64,000 nucleotides of DNA from JBFWWP01 sp050246115 (lineage in GTDB: Bacteria; Planctomycetota; UBA8108; UBA1146; JAJFFE01): positions 1 to 64,000 of the forward strand of contig JBFWWP010000009.1 in assembly GCA_050246115.1 (NCBI GenBank), in the 5' to 3' direction. The position numbers and the translations under genes are program-made. Under the pieces are notes generated by a model. It did no database searches. It was not told the DNA's origin and saw only the letters and a list, made by a program, of their open reading frames with translations. Below, piece by piece: positions 25,872 through 34,914 of this stretch. Positions within the stretch are counted from its first letter, which is position 1. Every line of letters begins with the position of its first letter.

Positions 25872-27134
25872 TCAGAAGCGAAACTCGAGGTCGAAACGAA
25901 GACGCCACTGCGCGCTCTCGCTGTTCGTGCTCAGGCTCGTGCCGCGGTGCTCGCGGTGCGTGGCGAACGCGTACACGTGACAAACCACGTCTTGGGCGAC
26001 GCACGCCTTGGCCCCGAACACGTGCCCCCGATAGTTTGTACCGAGCACGAAATCGTTGTTAGCGACGGCCGCAAACAGCGCGTCTTCCTCGACGACTTGC
26101 CACTGGTAGTAGACTTGCCAGTCCCCCGGATCCTTCGCCGAGCCCAAAGCGGCACCGCAGACCCATCCCTGCTTTCGGTCTCCCGTCCGAACGTTGGCGA
26201 TCCACTCGCCGCTCAGGACGATTGGCACGGAAGCGACCTCGGAGGTCACGACCGCGACGCTGTTGACCACGCCAAAGCGAGACGCGTAGGCATCGGGGGT
26301 GCCGTCGCCGTCGCGATCGAGAGTCGCGTTCCCCTGGTTGTCCGAAACGAGGGCCCGCGAACCGTCCGGCTGCGTCGACCCATAGTGGTAGTACCCAACT
26401 GCGGTCCGTGCGCCGAGTCGGTCACAAAGCGCAAAGGAGGTGCTCAGCTGCGCGACGGACAGCGAAGTGTCCGACGCTCCGGACTGCTCGAGCAATAGGT
26501 ACTGACCCCCGGTCAGCCCTGCGGCGCGCAGGAATCCCTCGCCTTTCCACTCGTACCCGGCGGCAACGCCCTCCGGGCTCACGTCCGTGTCCCAAAGGAC
26601 GCTGGGGTAAACCGGATTGGCCACGAAGGGATGCGCGAACTTGCCGGCCATCAACCAGGCACCGGGCACGGGTGTCGGGGTCAACTTGGCAAAGGCGCGA
26701 TCGAGGCTGACTTCGAAGCTGTCGAAGCCGTTCCCCAAGGTCACGTTCGCCGAATTGGGATCCGTGCGAGCGCCGGTCGTCAAGCGGGCGCCGACGCTGA
26801 GCCACGGCTGTAGCTCGTACGTAGCTCCCAGTCGTACCCGAACGAGTTCGCGGTGCCGATCACGGCTCTGATCGAGCTTCACGCTCGACTCGTGACGGAA
26901 ACGGAGGTCACCCGAAATCTCGAGCGACTCGAGCACTCGCTCCCACCGGTTGGTCGCCGGGGTCACCGTCGCCTCACGCCGCGCGAGATACTCCTCGACG
27001 GCCCGCGCCACGACTTCGGGATCGAGTTCGTGGGTGCTGTCTCGAGCACCCGCCGGCGTCGGAAGCAAGCCGAGCGTGGCCCCCACGAGGAGCACGAGGA
27101 ACACGGGAACTCGCTGCACCGAGATCACCGACAT
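25872..27134 (-). CDS. Putative outer-membrane porin (beta-barrel)
   Basis: About 420 aa. The leader MSVISVQRVPVFLVLLVGATLG ends near AGARDS, giving Sec export. A short helical segment (LDPEVVARAVEEYLARREA) precedes alternating strands such as GDLRFRHESSVKL, GATYELQPWLSVGARLTTG and WQVYYQWQVVEE, and the protein ends in FDLEFRF with a terminal Phe, the usual BAM recognition signature. The overall plan resembles the putative-porin family seen in many proteobacteria and planctomycetes. The ATG at 27134 is preferred because it gives a normal signal peptide; a GTG 23 codons earlier would add an arginine-rich extension. The substrate is unknown. It is a single gene converging on rpiB. Confidence 0.75.
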   Translation of the reverse strand: MSVISVQRVPVFLVLLVGATLGLLPTPAGARDSTHELDPEVVARAVEEYLARREATVTPATNRWERVLESLEISGDLRFRHESSVKLDQSRDRHRELVRVRLGATYELQPWLSVGARLTTGARTDPNSANVTLGNGFDSFEVSLDRAFAKLTPTPVPGAWLMAGKFAHPFVANPVYPSVLWDTDVSPEGVAAGYEWKGEGFLRAAGLTGGQYLLLEQSGASDTSLSVAQLSTSFALCDRLGARTAVGYYHYGSTQPDGSRALVSDNQGNATLDRDGDGTPDAYASRFGVVNSVAVVTSEVASVPIVLSGEWIANVRTGDRKQGWVCGAALGSAKDPGDWQVYYQWQVVEEDALFAAVANNDFVLGTNYRGHVFGAKACVAQDVVCHVYAFATHREHRGTSLSTNSESAQWRLRFDLEFRF

Positions 27135-27259
27135 CACGAGGCCCGGGAGTCGAACAAGAGCGAGGCGGCCGCCGAAGTCCAAGCGCACCGCACTCCGCGG
27201 CACGGGCTCGTGTCACGGCCTCTGCTCACGAGTCCCGAAATCCACACGGCTTGCTGGAC

Positions 27260-29050
27260 TCAAGGCGCTTCGTCACCGGGGGTCTCTTCCGTGACCTCGA
27301 ACAAGCGCTTCACTTGCGCTTGGTCGTAGACCATGAGCCGGAACTCCGAGTTGGCGGCCTCGCGCTTGCGGCGCTCGACTTGACCGCGCAGTTGCGGCTC
27401 GCGGCGCTCGAAACCTGCCGGGTCCGCGGGCGAGAGTTCCGCCAATTGCAGGAGGTAGACCTGCGAGTCGTCCTCGTCGACCGGGTTGGTGTAGGGGACG
27501 GGCTGGCTCAGACCGCCGAGCGCCGCGATGTCGAACCCGGCTTGGACCATGATGAACGCCGACGGCACGGCCCGCCCGTCGACCATGAACTTCGCCGCCT
27601 CGGCCGCCGAGAGTGGCTCGGTCGTGTGCACCTTCAGGTTCTTCTCGGCCGCCAGCGATTCGAAGGTCACGTCCGTGCCCCCGAGGCGGTCCTTCCAGGT
27701 CTCGAGGTACTTCGTGGCAAGCTCGAGAGCCTTGGACCGGGCGACGGCATCGCGCAGACGGTCACCGACTTCCTCGCGGGTCGTCGGCGTCTTCTCTTCG
27801 ATCTTCTCGGCGATTCGATAGAGATACCGACCACCGCTCTGCGGCACGACGGTGTTCTTGCCGAACTCGCCGACTTTGAGGTTGTTGAAGTTCGCAACGT
27901 AGAACAGCGGCGCCAACACCGCGCCGTTCAGGAACGACCCGGGGAGATCCTTGATCTCACTGCTCGAGAACGCCTTGGTCGTCGACACCTCGACGAGCGG
28001 TGCGTGCTCCCCGAACAGATCGAGCAACTCCAGGTCGCGACGTCCCTCGGCATAGAGACGCTGTCCCTCAGCGAGCGCTTGGGTGACGATCTCTTCCTCG
28101 CGCTTGGCTTGCAGGCGACTCATCACCAAGCCGCGGGCCTGGTCGAACGGCCTGAACGTCCCATCCGGGTTGAGGAACAGCTCGTTCTTGGTTGCCTCGT
28201 ACTCCGCCAGTAGCTCGTCCTCGGTCGGCATCACGACGTTCTTGGGCAGCTGGGCGATTTCCAGCGCGAGCCGGCTCGGGAGTCGAAACTCTTCTCCCTG
28301 ACTCTCGTTCCACCGAGCTTCGAGATCCGCATCCGTAACGCTCGCCCGCGCCTCGTCGAGGTACTCGCTCGGAGAGATGCGCACGAACTTGAACTTCCGA
28401 CGGTGCCAATCCTCCTCGAACTCGTCGTAGACTTCCTTGTCGGACACGACGACCGAATTGCCCGCCAGGCCCGCGAACTGCTCGAGCAGCAGCGCCTCCG
28501 CGATGAGGTCCTCGAACTCGCGCACGCTCATGCGCAAACCGAGGCGCTCATCGCGCAAGGCAGCGCGATACTCGCTCTCGGTGAAACGCACGACCTTCTG
28601 GCGCTCGCGCAGGGCGGAGATGAACGTGTTGTTGTCCATCGACGTGCCGGGGGCCGGGAGCACATCGCGCAAGGCAATGAGGTTCTTCGCCGCTTGGCGC
28701 GCAACCTTCTCGAGCTCCTCTGGGCTCACCGCCAGGCCGCGTGCGCGGGCCTCGTTGAGCTGGATGTAGATCTCCAAGACTCGGGGCGTCGCCGGCATCA
28801 CGCTCCGCAACGACGTGACGGTCCCGGTGCCGAGGAAGTAAGTGACTTGCTGGACCCGCGCATAGTGATCACGCAGGGTCATGAGGTCGCCCGACTTGAG
28901 GGTCTTGCCGCTGACTTCGTATGCGTCGTAGTTGGCACGGCTCTGCTGGAAGGCGGGCAGCATCAATCCGGTCGCGGCAAAGCTCGGCGCCAGGATGACG
29001 AGCAGGACTACCCAGATCACCTTCTCGTTGGCTTTGAAGAACTCCATCAT
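27260..29050 (-). CDS. SurA/PpiD-like membrane-anchored periplasmic chaperone
   Basis: 596 aa with one N-terminal membrane anchor (about 12-32, VIWVVLLVILAPSFAATGLM) and a long, charged, helix-rich periplasmic part. It resembles the SurA_N/PpiD chaperones that assist outer-membrane protein folding: YEVSGKTLKSGDLMTL near the anchor, then LIAEALLLEQFA and VVVSDKEVYDEFEEDW in the order expected of the N-terminal chaperone domain. I see no clear parvulin isomerase motif, so it may act as a chaperone only. The ATG pair at 29050/29047 is chosen because the anchor follows at once; an upstream extension reads as Arg/Ala-rich noise. A porin-like gene lies downstream on the same strand. Confidence 0.7.
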   Translation of the reverse strand: MMEFFKANEKVIWVVLLVILAPSFAATGLMLPAFQQSRANYDAYEVSGKTLKSGDLMTLRDHYARVQQVTYFLGTGTVTSLRSVMPATPRVLEIYIQLNEARARGLAVSPEELEKVARQAAKNLIALRDVLPAPGTSMDNNTFISALRERQKVVRFTESEYRAALRDERLGLRMSVREFEDLIAEALLLEQFAGLAGNSVVVSDKEVYDEFEEDWHRRKFKFVRISPSEYLDEARASVTDADLEARWNESQGEEFRLPSRLALEIAQLPKNVVMPTEDELLAEYEATKNELFLNPDGTFRPFDQARGLVMSRLQAKREEEIVTQALAEGQRLYAEGRRDLELLDLFGEHAPLVEVSTTKAFSSSEIKDLPGSFLNGAVLAPLFYVANFNNLKVGEFGKNTVVPQSGGRYLYRIAEKIEEKTPTTREEVGDRLRDAVARSKALELATKYLETWKDRLGGTDVTFESLAAEKNLKVHTTEPLSAAEAAKFMVDGRAVPSAFIMVQAGFDIAALGGLSQPVPYTNPVDEDDSQVYLLQLAELSPADPAGFERREPQLRGQVERRKREAANSEFRLMVYDQAQVKRLFEVTEETPGDEAP

Positions 29051-29230
29051 TTGGGATCTGCCTCCAGCAGTCGTGTCTATCGGATCTAAGGCCCCTCGGC
29101 GCCACCGAGCCTTCGGTAGTGCCTCCACCGGTCGTCGGGCCAGCGGAGGCTCCGCGGCCTTGCGTTTGGGTCGACGGTGGTCGTGCGGGGCCGTTGCGCA
29201 CCCGCGCCTCCCTGAGGGAAGCCCGGCATT

Positions 29231-31519
29231 CTAGGCCTCGCCCGGCCCCGTGGCAATCGGCTTCTTGCCGCGATACCCGAAGTCTACCTCGCGCCGCACC
29301 GGATCGGCTCGGAGCACCTCGACCCACACTGGGTCCCCGAGCCGAATTCGTCGGCCGGTTCGCGCCCCGCAGAGTTCGAACCGCTCGGCGGAGAGCTCAT
29401 AAAAGTCGTCCTCGAGTTCGAGCAGGGGCACCCTACCTTCGACGAGATTGCCGTCGAGCCGCACGAAGAAGCCGAAGTCAGCCACCGAGATGACGACCCC
29501 GGGAAAAGTCTCGCCAACGAAATCGCGCAGCCAGTGGATCGAACGCAAGCGCGTGAGTTCGCGCTCGGCCTCCTCCGCCGCCCGGGCCCGATCCGAGCAG
29601 TGGCGGGCCAAGGCCTCGAGCGACTCGCCGGGACCCGAACCACGGCCCCCGGCCACCCCGAACAAGGCCTGATCCAGAGCGCGATGCACCTGGAGATCCG
29701 CGTAGCGCCGGATGGGCGAAGTGAAGTGACAGTACTCGTCCAGGGCGAGGGCATAGTGAAGCCCCGGATCGGCGGCGTACTCCGCGCGCGCGAGCGTTCG
29801 GAGTAGCGCCAGGTGGAGCACCTGCGCGACCGGGGTGCCCTTCACCGCGGCCACCACCCGCGGTAGATCTTCGGGCCGACGCGCCCGACTTTGAGGCACG
29901 AGTTCGCGGCAGAACTTCAGGAAGATCTCGAGGTCCTCCTCGGAGGGTTCGGGGTGGATCCGGCGCACGATCGCTATGGAACGCTCGGTCGCAGTGCGAG
30001 CCACGGACTCGTTCGCGAGCAGCATGAACTCCTCGATGAGGTTGTGGGCGCGATCTCGCGGCACCTCGGCCACCTCGCGAATCTCACCGGCGTCGTCGAG
30101 CAGCAGTCGGGGTTGCGGAATGTCGAGGTCGAGCGCGCCGCGTGCCTGCCTCGTCTCGGCCAAGAGCACCCGCAACCGCTCCATGCGGTGGATCATGGCG
30201 ACGATGGGCTCCTCGCCGGGCGCCGCCGGCTCTCCGTCGAGGATCGCCTGCACCTCGCCGTAGGTGTAGCGCCGGGAACTGCGGATCACGCTTCGTTCGA
30301 CGCTCCAGCCCACGAGTTCGCCGCGAGCCGAGACCGTCATCCAGACCCCTTTGGCCAAACGTTCCTCGAGCGGACGCAGCGAACAAAGGTCGTTCGAGAG
30401 ACGTTCCGGGAGCATCGGGATCGTACGTCCTGGCAGATACACCGAGGTCGCCCGCGCGCGCGACTCCGCGTCGAGCGCCGACCCCTCGCGAACGTAATAG
30501 GAGACATCGGCGATGAAGACCCCGAGGCGGAAGCCGCCGTCCGGCTGGACCTCGAGGGTGACCGCATCGTCGAAGTCCTTGGCGTCCTGCGGATCGATCG
30601 TGAAGATCAACTCACGCCGGCGGTCGACTCGGGCCGCGCGCTCGCCTGGATCGATCTCGGCGTCAAACGCCGCGGCCTCGCGCTCGGCCGCGGCGGAAAA
30701 CTCCTCGCTCAGGTCGTACTCGGCCACGATCAACTCGAGATCGGCCTGCCACGAGCCCTCGGCCGCACGCACCCGAATCACCTCGCCGGGGGGCAGGCCG
30801 GCGACCGCAGGTCCGTCGATCACGCGGGCCAAGACCCGAGCCCCATCCGGTGTCGCCAGGTCGCGGCCCGCGGCCACCGAAATGTCCCGCCCCAGCTCGG
30901 GCCGCGCAGGCTCCACCACTCCGCCAAAACCGGGGGTCGCCCGGAAGATGCCCTCCACGACCCGCCCGGAGCGCTGCAGGGTGTGAATGACGCGCCCCTC
31001 GCGTCGCGGGCGCTGACTGGCGGGCGCCTTGGCAGGTGCGGCCTCGGGGGAGTTTCGGCGGCGACGCGATCGGCCGCTCCGGCGCTGCGCGCCCCCGCGC
31101 GACTCGCGGCCGCGCTTTTCACGGGTGTCAGCGGCCTTCGGCTTGCCGGCTTTGACCAACACCAGATCACCGTGGTGCGCATCCTTGATCTTGCGCTCCG
31201 GAATGAAGATGTCCCCCCACCGGTCCGCGACCGCCGGCGTGACGAAGCCAAAGCCGCGCCGCGTGATCGACAAGCGGCCGACGATCCAGCCCTCTCGCTG
31301 CGGAGACAGCCAGCCGCGCCCGTCGACGTTACAGGCGAGGCCCTGACGCTCCAGCCCTCGCAGCTCGGTGATCACTCGATCGACCTCGCTCGGAGGCAGC
31401 CCCAAGAGTTCGGTCAACTCCGCACTCCGGCGCGGTTCGTAGTTCGGGCTTTGAAGCTCCGCAAGGAGCCGCTCGGAGAGGAGTGTGGCGGTGGGTACGG
31501 AAGTAGGCTCTGCGTTCAT
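29231..31519 (-). CDS. rnr: Ribonuclease R (RNB-family 3'-5' exoribonuclease)
   Basis: 762 aa, within the usual range. It degrades structured RNA processively from the 3' end. Order: a winged-helix start (about 20-70, LTELLGLPPSEVDRVITELR), a cold-shock domain (GWIVGRLSITRRGFGFVTP, IFIPERKIKDAHHGDLV), the RNB catalytic domain (FTIDPQDAKDFDDAV with its Asp cluster, HFTSPIRRYADLQVHRAL) and a C-terminal S1 domain (FPGVVISVADFGFFVRLDG). Between the cold-shock domains is an extra basic, low-complexity insertion of about 45 residues (RRSGRSRRRRNSPEA) that probably adds RNA affinity. A ribosome-binding site is not obvious. Confidence 0.95.
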   Translation of the reverse strand: MNAEPTSVPTATLLSERLLAELQSPNYEPRRSAELTELLGLPPSEVDRVITELRGLERQGLACNVDGRGWLSPQREGWIVGRLSITRRGFGFVTPAVADRWGDIFIPERKIKDAHHGDLVLVKAGKPKAADTREKRGRESRGGAQRRSGRSRRRRNSPEAAPAKAPASQRPRREGRVIHTLQRSGRVVEGIFRATPGFGGVVEPARPELGRDISVAAGRDLATPDGARVLARVIDGPAVAGLPPGEVIRVRAAEGSWQADLELIVAEYDLSEEFSAAAEREAAAFDAEIDPGERAARVDRRRELIFTIDPQDAKDFDDAVTLEVQPDGGFRLGVFIADVSYYVREGSALDAESRARATSVYLPGRTIPMLPERLSNDLCSLRPLEERLAKGVWMTVSARGELVGWSVERSVIRSSRRYTYGEVQAILDGEPAAPGEEPIVAMIHRMERLRVLLAETRQARGALDLDIPQPRLLLDDAGEIREVAEVPRDRAHNLIEEFMLLANESVARTATERSIAIVRRIHPEPSEEDLEIFLKFCRELVPQSRARRPEDLPRVVAAVKGTPVAQVLHLALLRTLARAEYAADPGLHYALALDEYCHFTSPIRRYADLQVHRALDQALFGVAGGRGSGPGESLEALARHCSDRARAAEEAERELTRLRSIHWLRDFVGETFPGVVISVADFGFFVRLDGNLVEGRVPLLELEDDFYELSAERFELCGARTGRRIRLGDPVWVEVLRADPVRREVDFGYRGKKPIATGPGEA

Positions 31520-31614
31520 GGCCGCATGCTAGCAGGTCAGCCCCAAGAAGGACCGACAGAAGTCTGCGGACGGGGGCGGCCGCCCCCGGACCTCCGTGGC
31601 TGCGAACCGCCACG

Positions 31615-31653
31615 CTGGGTCACGAGGCCGCGCGAACGAGCCTCGTGACCCAG
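31615..31653 (-). terminator. Strong hairpin after the pilus motor operon
   Basis: CTGGGTCACGAGGC (31615-31628) and GCCTCGTGACCCAG (31640-31653) form a perfect 14-bp stem with an 11-nt loop, 20 nt past the pilC stop codon. There is no T-run. The position fits a terminator or 3'-end stabiliser for pilB-pilB-pilC. Confidence 0.65.
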
Positions 31654-31672
31654 GACGGAGTCCAATGGGCGC

Positions 31673-32908
31673 TTACAGCTTCTGGATGATGCTCAGTAGC
31701 GGCAGGAACAGCGAGATGACGATGAAGCCGACGACCAAACCCATGCCGACGATCAACACCGGCTCGAGCAAGCTACTCAGCGACTCGACGAGCACGTCGA
31801 CGTCGAGGTCGTAGTTGTCGGCGATCTTGTTCAGCATCTTGTCGAGTTCACCGGTCTCCTCGCCGATGTCGATCATGTTCACGAGCAGCGGGTCGAAGAC
31901 GCCCGAAGCGGCCAGCGGCTCCGCGATGGTCTCGCCCTCCCGAATCGAGCCGTGAACATCGGAGATGGCATTGGCGATCACCTTGTTGCCGACGGCTTCC
32001 TTGACGATGTTGAGAGCCTCGAGGATGGGCACGCCGGACGCGATCAGTGTGCCGAGCGTGCGGCAAAAGCGGGAGATCGTAGACTTGCGCACGATCACCC
32101 CGAAAATGGGCATGTAGAGCTTGAACTTGTCGACCGCGAGGCTGCCCTTCTCGGACCGGGCGATCAAACGGATCCCGCCCCAGCACAAGAACACGACGAC
32201 CGGGAGCAGATACCAGTAGGACTGCACGGATTCCGACATGGCCAGCAACAACTGCGTCGGCGCCGGCAGGGCCTGCTCGAGATCGTTGAACATCTTTTCG
32301 AACTGGGGCACGACCTTGGTCATGATGAACCCGAGAATGACCGTGGCGACGATGATGACCGCGATCGGGTAGATCATCGCCCCCTTGACCTTCTTCTTGA
32401 GCTTCAGGGACTTCTCCATGAACTCAGAAAGTCGCGCCAAGATCACGTCCAGCACCCCGCCGGCCTCACCGGCGCGCACCATCGCGACGAACAGCGTGTC
32501 GAAGGTCGTGGGAAACTTGGCCAGGGCCTCGGAGAAGCTCGCGCCCCCCTCCACGTCCTCGGTGACTTGCTCCAGCTGCCGCTGGAACTTCCCGGCCTTC
32601 ATCTGTGCGGACAGGATCTTCATCGAGCGAACGATCGGCAAGCCGGCATCCTGAAGGGTAGCCAACTGCTGGGTGAACTGCGTGATCTGGGCCTGCGTCA
32701 CGCGGTCCAGGAAGCCGCCGCCGCCCTTCTTCTTCGGCGCTCCGCCGCCAGCCGCGGCAGCAGTCGCGCCGCGCTTCTCTTGGATCTTGGTGGGCCTCAG
32801 CCCCTGGGATCGAGTCTTGGCGATCGCATCTTGCTTGTCTTTCGCGTCGACTTCGCCGCGCCGCTTGTTGCCGCTCGTATCGATCGCCTCGTATGCGAAC
32901 ACTGGCAT
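31673..32908 (-). CDS. pilC: Type IV pilus / type II secretion inner-membrane platform protein PilC (GspF family)
   Basis: 411 aa. The start MPVFAYEAIDTSGNKRRGEV is typical of GspF/PilC. Two GspF domains (about 75-200 and 280-400; FTQQLATLQDAGLPIVRSM and FCRTLGTLIASGVPILEAL) alternate with three membrane segments (about 175-200, 225-245, 380-405). It forms the platform on which the PilB ATPase acts to polymerise pilin. A Gly/Lys/Ala-rich linker (about 50-70) follows the N-terminal strand domain. AAGGAG lies 6 nt before the ATG. It is the last gene of a minus-strand operon with two PilB-like ATPases. Confidence 0.94.
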   Translation of the reverse strand: MPVFAYEAIDTSGNKRRGEVDAKDKQDAIAKTRSQGLRPTKIQEKRGATAAAAGGGAPKKKGGGGFLDRVTQAQITQFTQQLATLQDAGLPIVRSMKILSAQMKAGKFQRQLEQVTEDVEGGASFSEALAKFPTTFDTLFVAMVRAGEAGGVLDVILARLSEFMEKSLKLKKKVKGAMIYPIAVIIVATVILGFIMTKVVPQFEKMFNDLEQALPAPTQLLLAMSESVQSYWYLLPVVVFLCWGGIRLIARSEKGSLAVDKFKLYMPIFGVIVRKSTISRFCRTLGTLIASGVPILEALNIVKEAVGNKVIANAISDVHGSIREGETIAEPLAASGVFDPLLVNMIDIGEETGELDKMLNKIADNYDLDVDVLVESLSSLLEPVLIVGMGLVVGFIVISLFLPLLSIIQKL

Positions 32909-33149
32909 GACGACTCCTTCGTCGCGCCCCGACCTTCCCTGTCGACGGACGCCCCCTGTTTGTCGAGTTTCGCTTCTTCCCGATCCCGCACGATCCTGGG
33001 CGCCCCGTGCGCGCTGCGGTCCAGAGCGGACCGCCGACCCATCCTTCGACCTGACCCCGACCCGACACCCGCCGACCCGACACGGTTCCCTCCGCCCGGG
33101 AGGGACCTCGGCGGAACCCGGCAGAATCTACCCCGTTCCGGGCTCGGGG

Positions 33150-34859
33150 TCACTCGGAACTGAGAGTCTCTTTGGTAACTTCCTCGATCGTCGTCGTGCC
33201 GTCGTAAATGTGGAGCAGCCCCGACTCCCGCAGGGTCTTCATCCCGTCCTCGCGAGCCGCCCGGCGTAGCTCTTGGGTCGAGCACCCGTTCATGATCAGG
33301 TCGCGCAGGCGATCGTTGAGCACCAGAATCTCGAAGAGCGCGATCCGACTTCGGTAGCCCGTGCCGTTACACTGTTTACAGCCGGTTCCGTAGTAGAACT
33401 GCTTGTCCATCACGTCGGAGCGGCTGAGTTGGAGTTCCATCAGCATCTCGTCGGTGGGCGCGTACTCTTTGCGGCAGCCCACACAGATCCGCCGACACAG
33501 TCGCTGCGCGACGATCGCTTCCAGGGTCGCCGTCAACAGAAACGGCTCGAGGCCCAGGTCGACCATTCGGGTCACCGCGGACGGCGCGTCGTTCGTGTGC
33601 AGCGTCGACATGACCAGGTGTCCGGTGAGGCTCGCCTCCACGGCGATCTGCGCGGTCTCGAGATCGCGGATCTCGCCCACGAGCACCTTGTCCGGGTCTT
33701 GTCGCAGGATGCTGCGCAGGCAGGCGGCGAAAGTGACGCCGATCTCGTCGTTGATCGGCACCTGCACGAGGCCATCGATGTTGTACTCCACCGGGTCCTC
33801 GGTCGTGATGATCTTCACACCGGGGTCATTGGCCTCGTTCAAGCAGGAGTACAGCGTCGTGGTCTTGCCGCTACCCGTCGGCCCCGTCACCAGAATGATT
33901 CCGTTGGGCTTCTGGATCAGCGCACGGACGAGGCTGAGCTCACGCGGGCGGAGACCGATCTGCTCGAGATCGAGCGACACCTGACTGCGGTCGAGCACCC
34001 GCATCACGACGGACTCGCCGTGCATCGTCGGCAAGGTCGAAACCCGGAGGTCGACCGGGCGACCGCTGATGTTCAGCTCGATCCGTCCGTCCTGCGGCAG
34101 GCGCGTTTCCGCGATGTCGAGGTTGGCCATGACCTTGACGCGGGAAACGACGGCTCGCGCCAACTGGATCGGCGGCGGCATCATTTCGTACAGCACGCCG
34201 TCCACGCGGTATCTCACCTTGAACTCGCTATCGAACGGCTCCAGGTGAATATCCGACGCCCGATCCTTGATGGCTTGCAGCAAGATGAGATTGAGCAACT
34301 TCACGACCGGTGCGGCGTTCGCGTCCTTCTCGACTTGGTCGAGGTCGGGAATGTCCTCGCGCTTGTCGAGCACTTCGAAGTCCGCCGCGCCGAGCGAACC
34401 GATGACGGACTCGAGCGTCTCGCTCCGTCCCGCGTAGTGCTTTTCGATCGCCCGCGTCACGGCGTCTTCGTCGCTGATCGCGCCCCGGACCTCGGCGTTC
34501 AGCGTGAACTTCAAGTCATCGAGGACGTTGACGTTCATGGGGTCGGCGAGCGCCAGCAGAATGACTCCGTTTTTCATCGAAACGGGAAACACTCGATACG
34601 TCTCGACCACGTTCGCGGGCACGAGATCGATCAGTTCGGGAGAGACTTCGATCTTGTCGAGGTCGATCACGTCCATCCCGGCCTGGCGGCCGAGCGCGTT
34701 GCGCAGGTCGTGGTTGGTGATGAGCCCCTGGTCGGCCAGGATCTTCCCGATTGCACCACCGCGCTGCTTCTGGATCTTCAACGCCTCTTGGACGTCGAAC
34801 TCCGAGATCAGCTTCATCTCCTTGAGGATCTGCCCGAGCGGCTTGGAAACCAGTGCCAT
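33150..34859 (-). CDS. pilB: PilB/GspE-type secretion ATPase (paralogue 1)
   Basis: 569 aa. The N-terminal MshEN-type domain (GKILADQGLITNHDLRNAL, 30-50 region) is followed by a GspE ATPase with Walker A GPTGSGKTTT, Asp-box TTEDPVEYNIDG, Walker B DKVLVGEIRD, and His-box STLHTNDAPSA. The tetracysteine zinc motif is present (CRRICVGC, GCKQCNGTGY). It is a hexameric motor that drives pilin or pseudopilin assembly from the cytoplasm. It lies 55 bp downstream of a second PilB and 241 bp upstream of pilC. The N-terminal regions of the two ATPases differ more than the cores, suggesting separate regulation or substrates. Confidence 0.95.
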   Translation of the reverse strand: MALVSKPLGQILKEMKLISEFDVQEALKIQKQRGGAIGKILADQGLITNHDLRNALGRQAGMDVIDLDKIEVSPELIDLVPANVVETYRVFPVSMKNGVILLALADPMNVNVLDDLKFTLNAEVRGAISDEDAVTRAIEKHYAGRSETLESVIGSLGAADFEVLDKREDIPDLDQVEKDANAAPVVKLLNLILLQAIKDRASDIHLEPFDSEFKVRYRVDGVLYEMMPPPIQLARAVVSRVKVMANLDIAETRLPQDGRIELNISGRPVDLRVSTLPTMHGESVVMRVLDRSQVSLDLEQIGLRPRELSLVRALIQKPNGIILVTGPTGSGKTTTLYSCLNEANDPGVKIITTEDPVEYNIDGLVQVPINDEIGVTFAACLRSILRQDPDKVLVGEIRDLETAQIAVEASLTGHLVMSTLHTNDAPSAVTRMVDLGLEPFLLTATLEAIVAQRLCRRICVGCRKEYAPTDEMLMELQLSRSDVMDKQFYYGTGCKQCNGTGYRSRIALFEILVLNDRLRDLIMNGCSTQELRRAAREDGMKTLRESGLLHIYDGTTTIEEVTKETLSSE

Positions 34860-34914
34860 GGTCTACCTCGTCATCATCAGAATCATCTGGATCATCGGGG
34901 GTCGCACCCAATCC

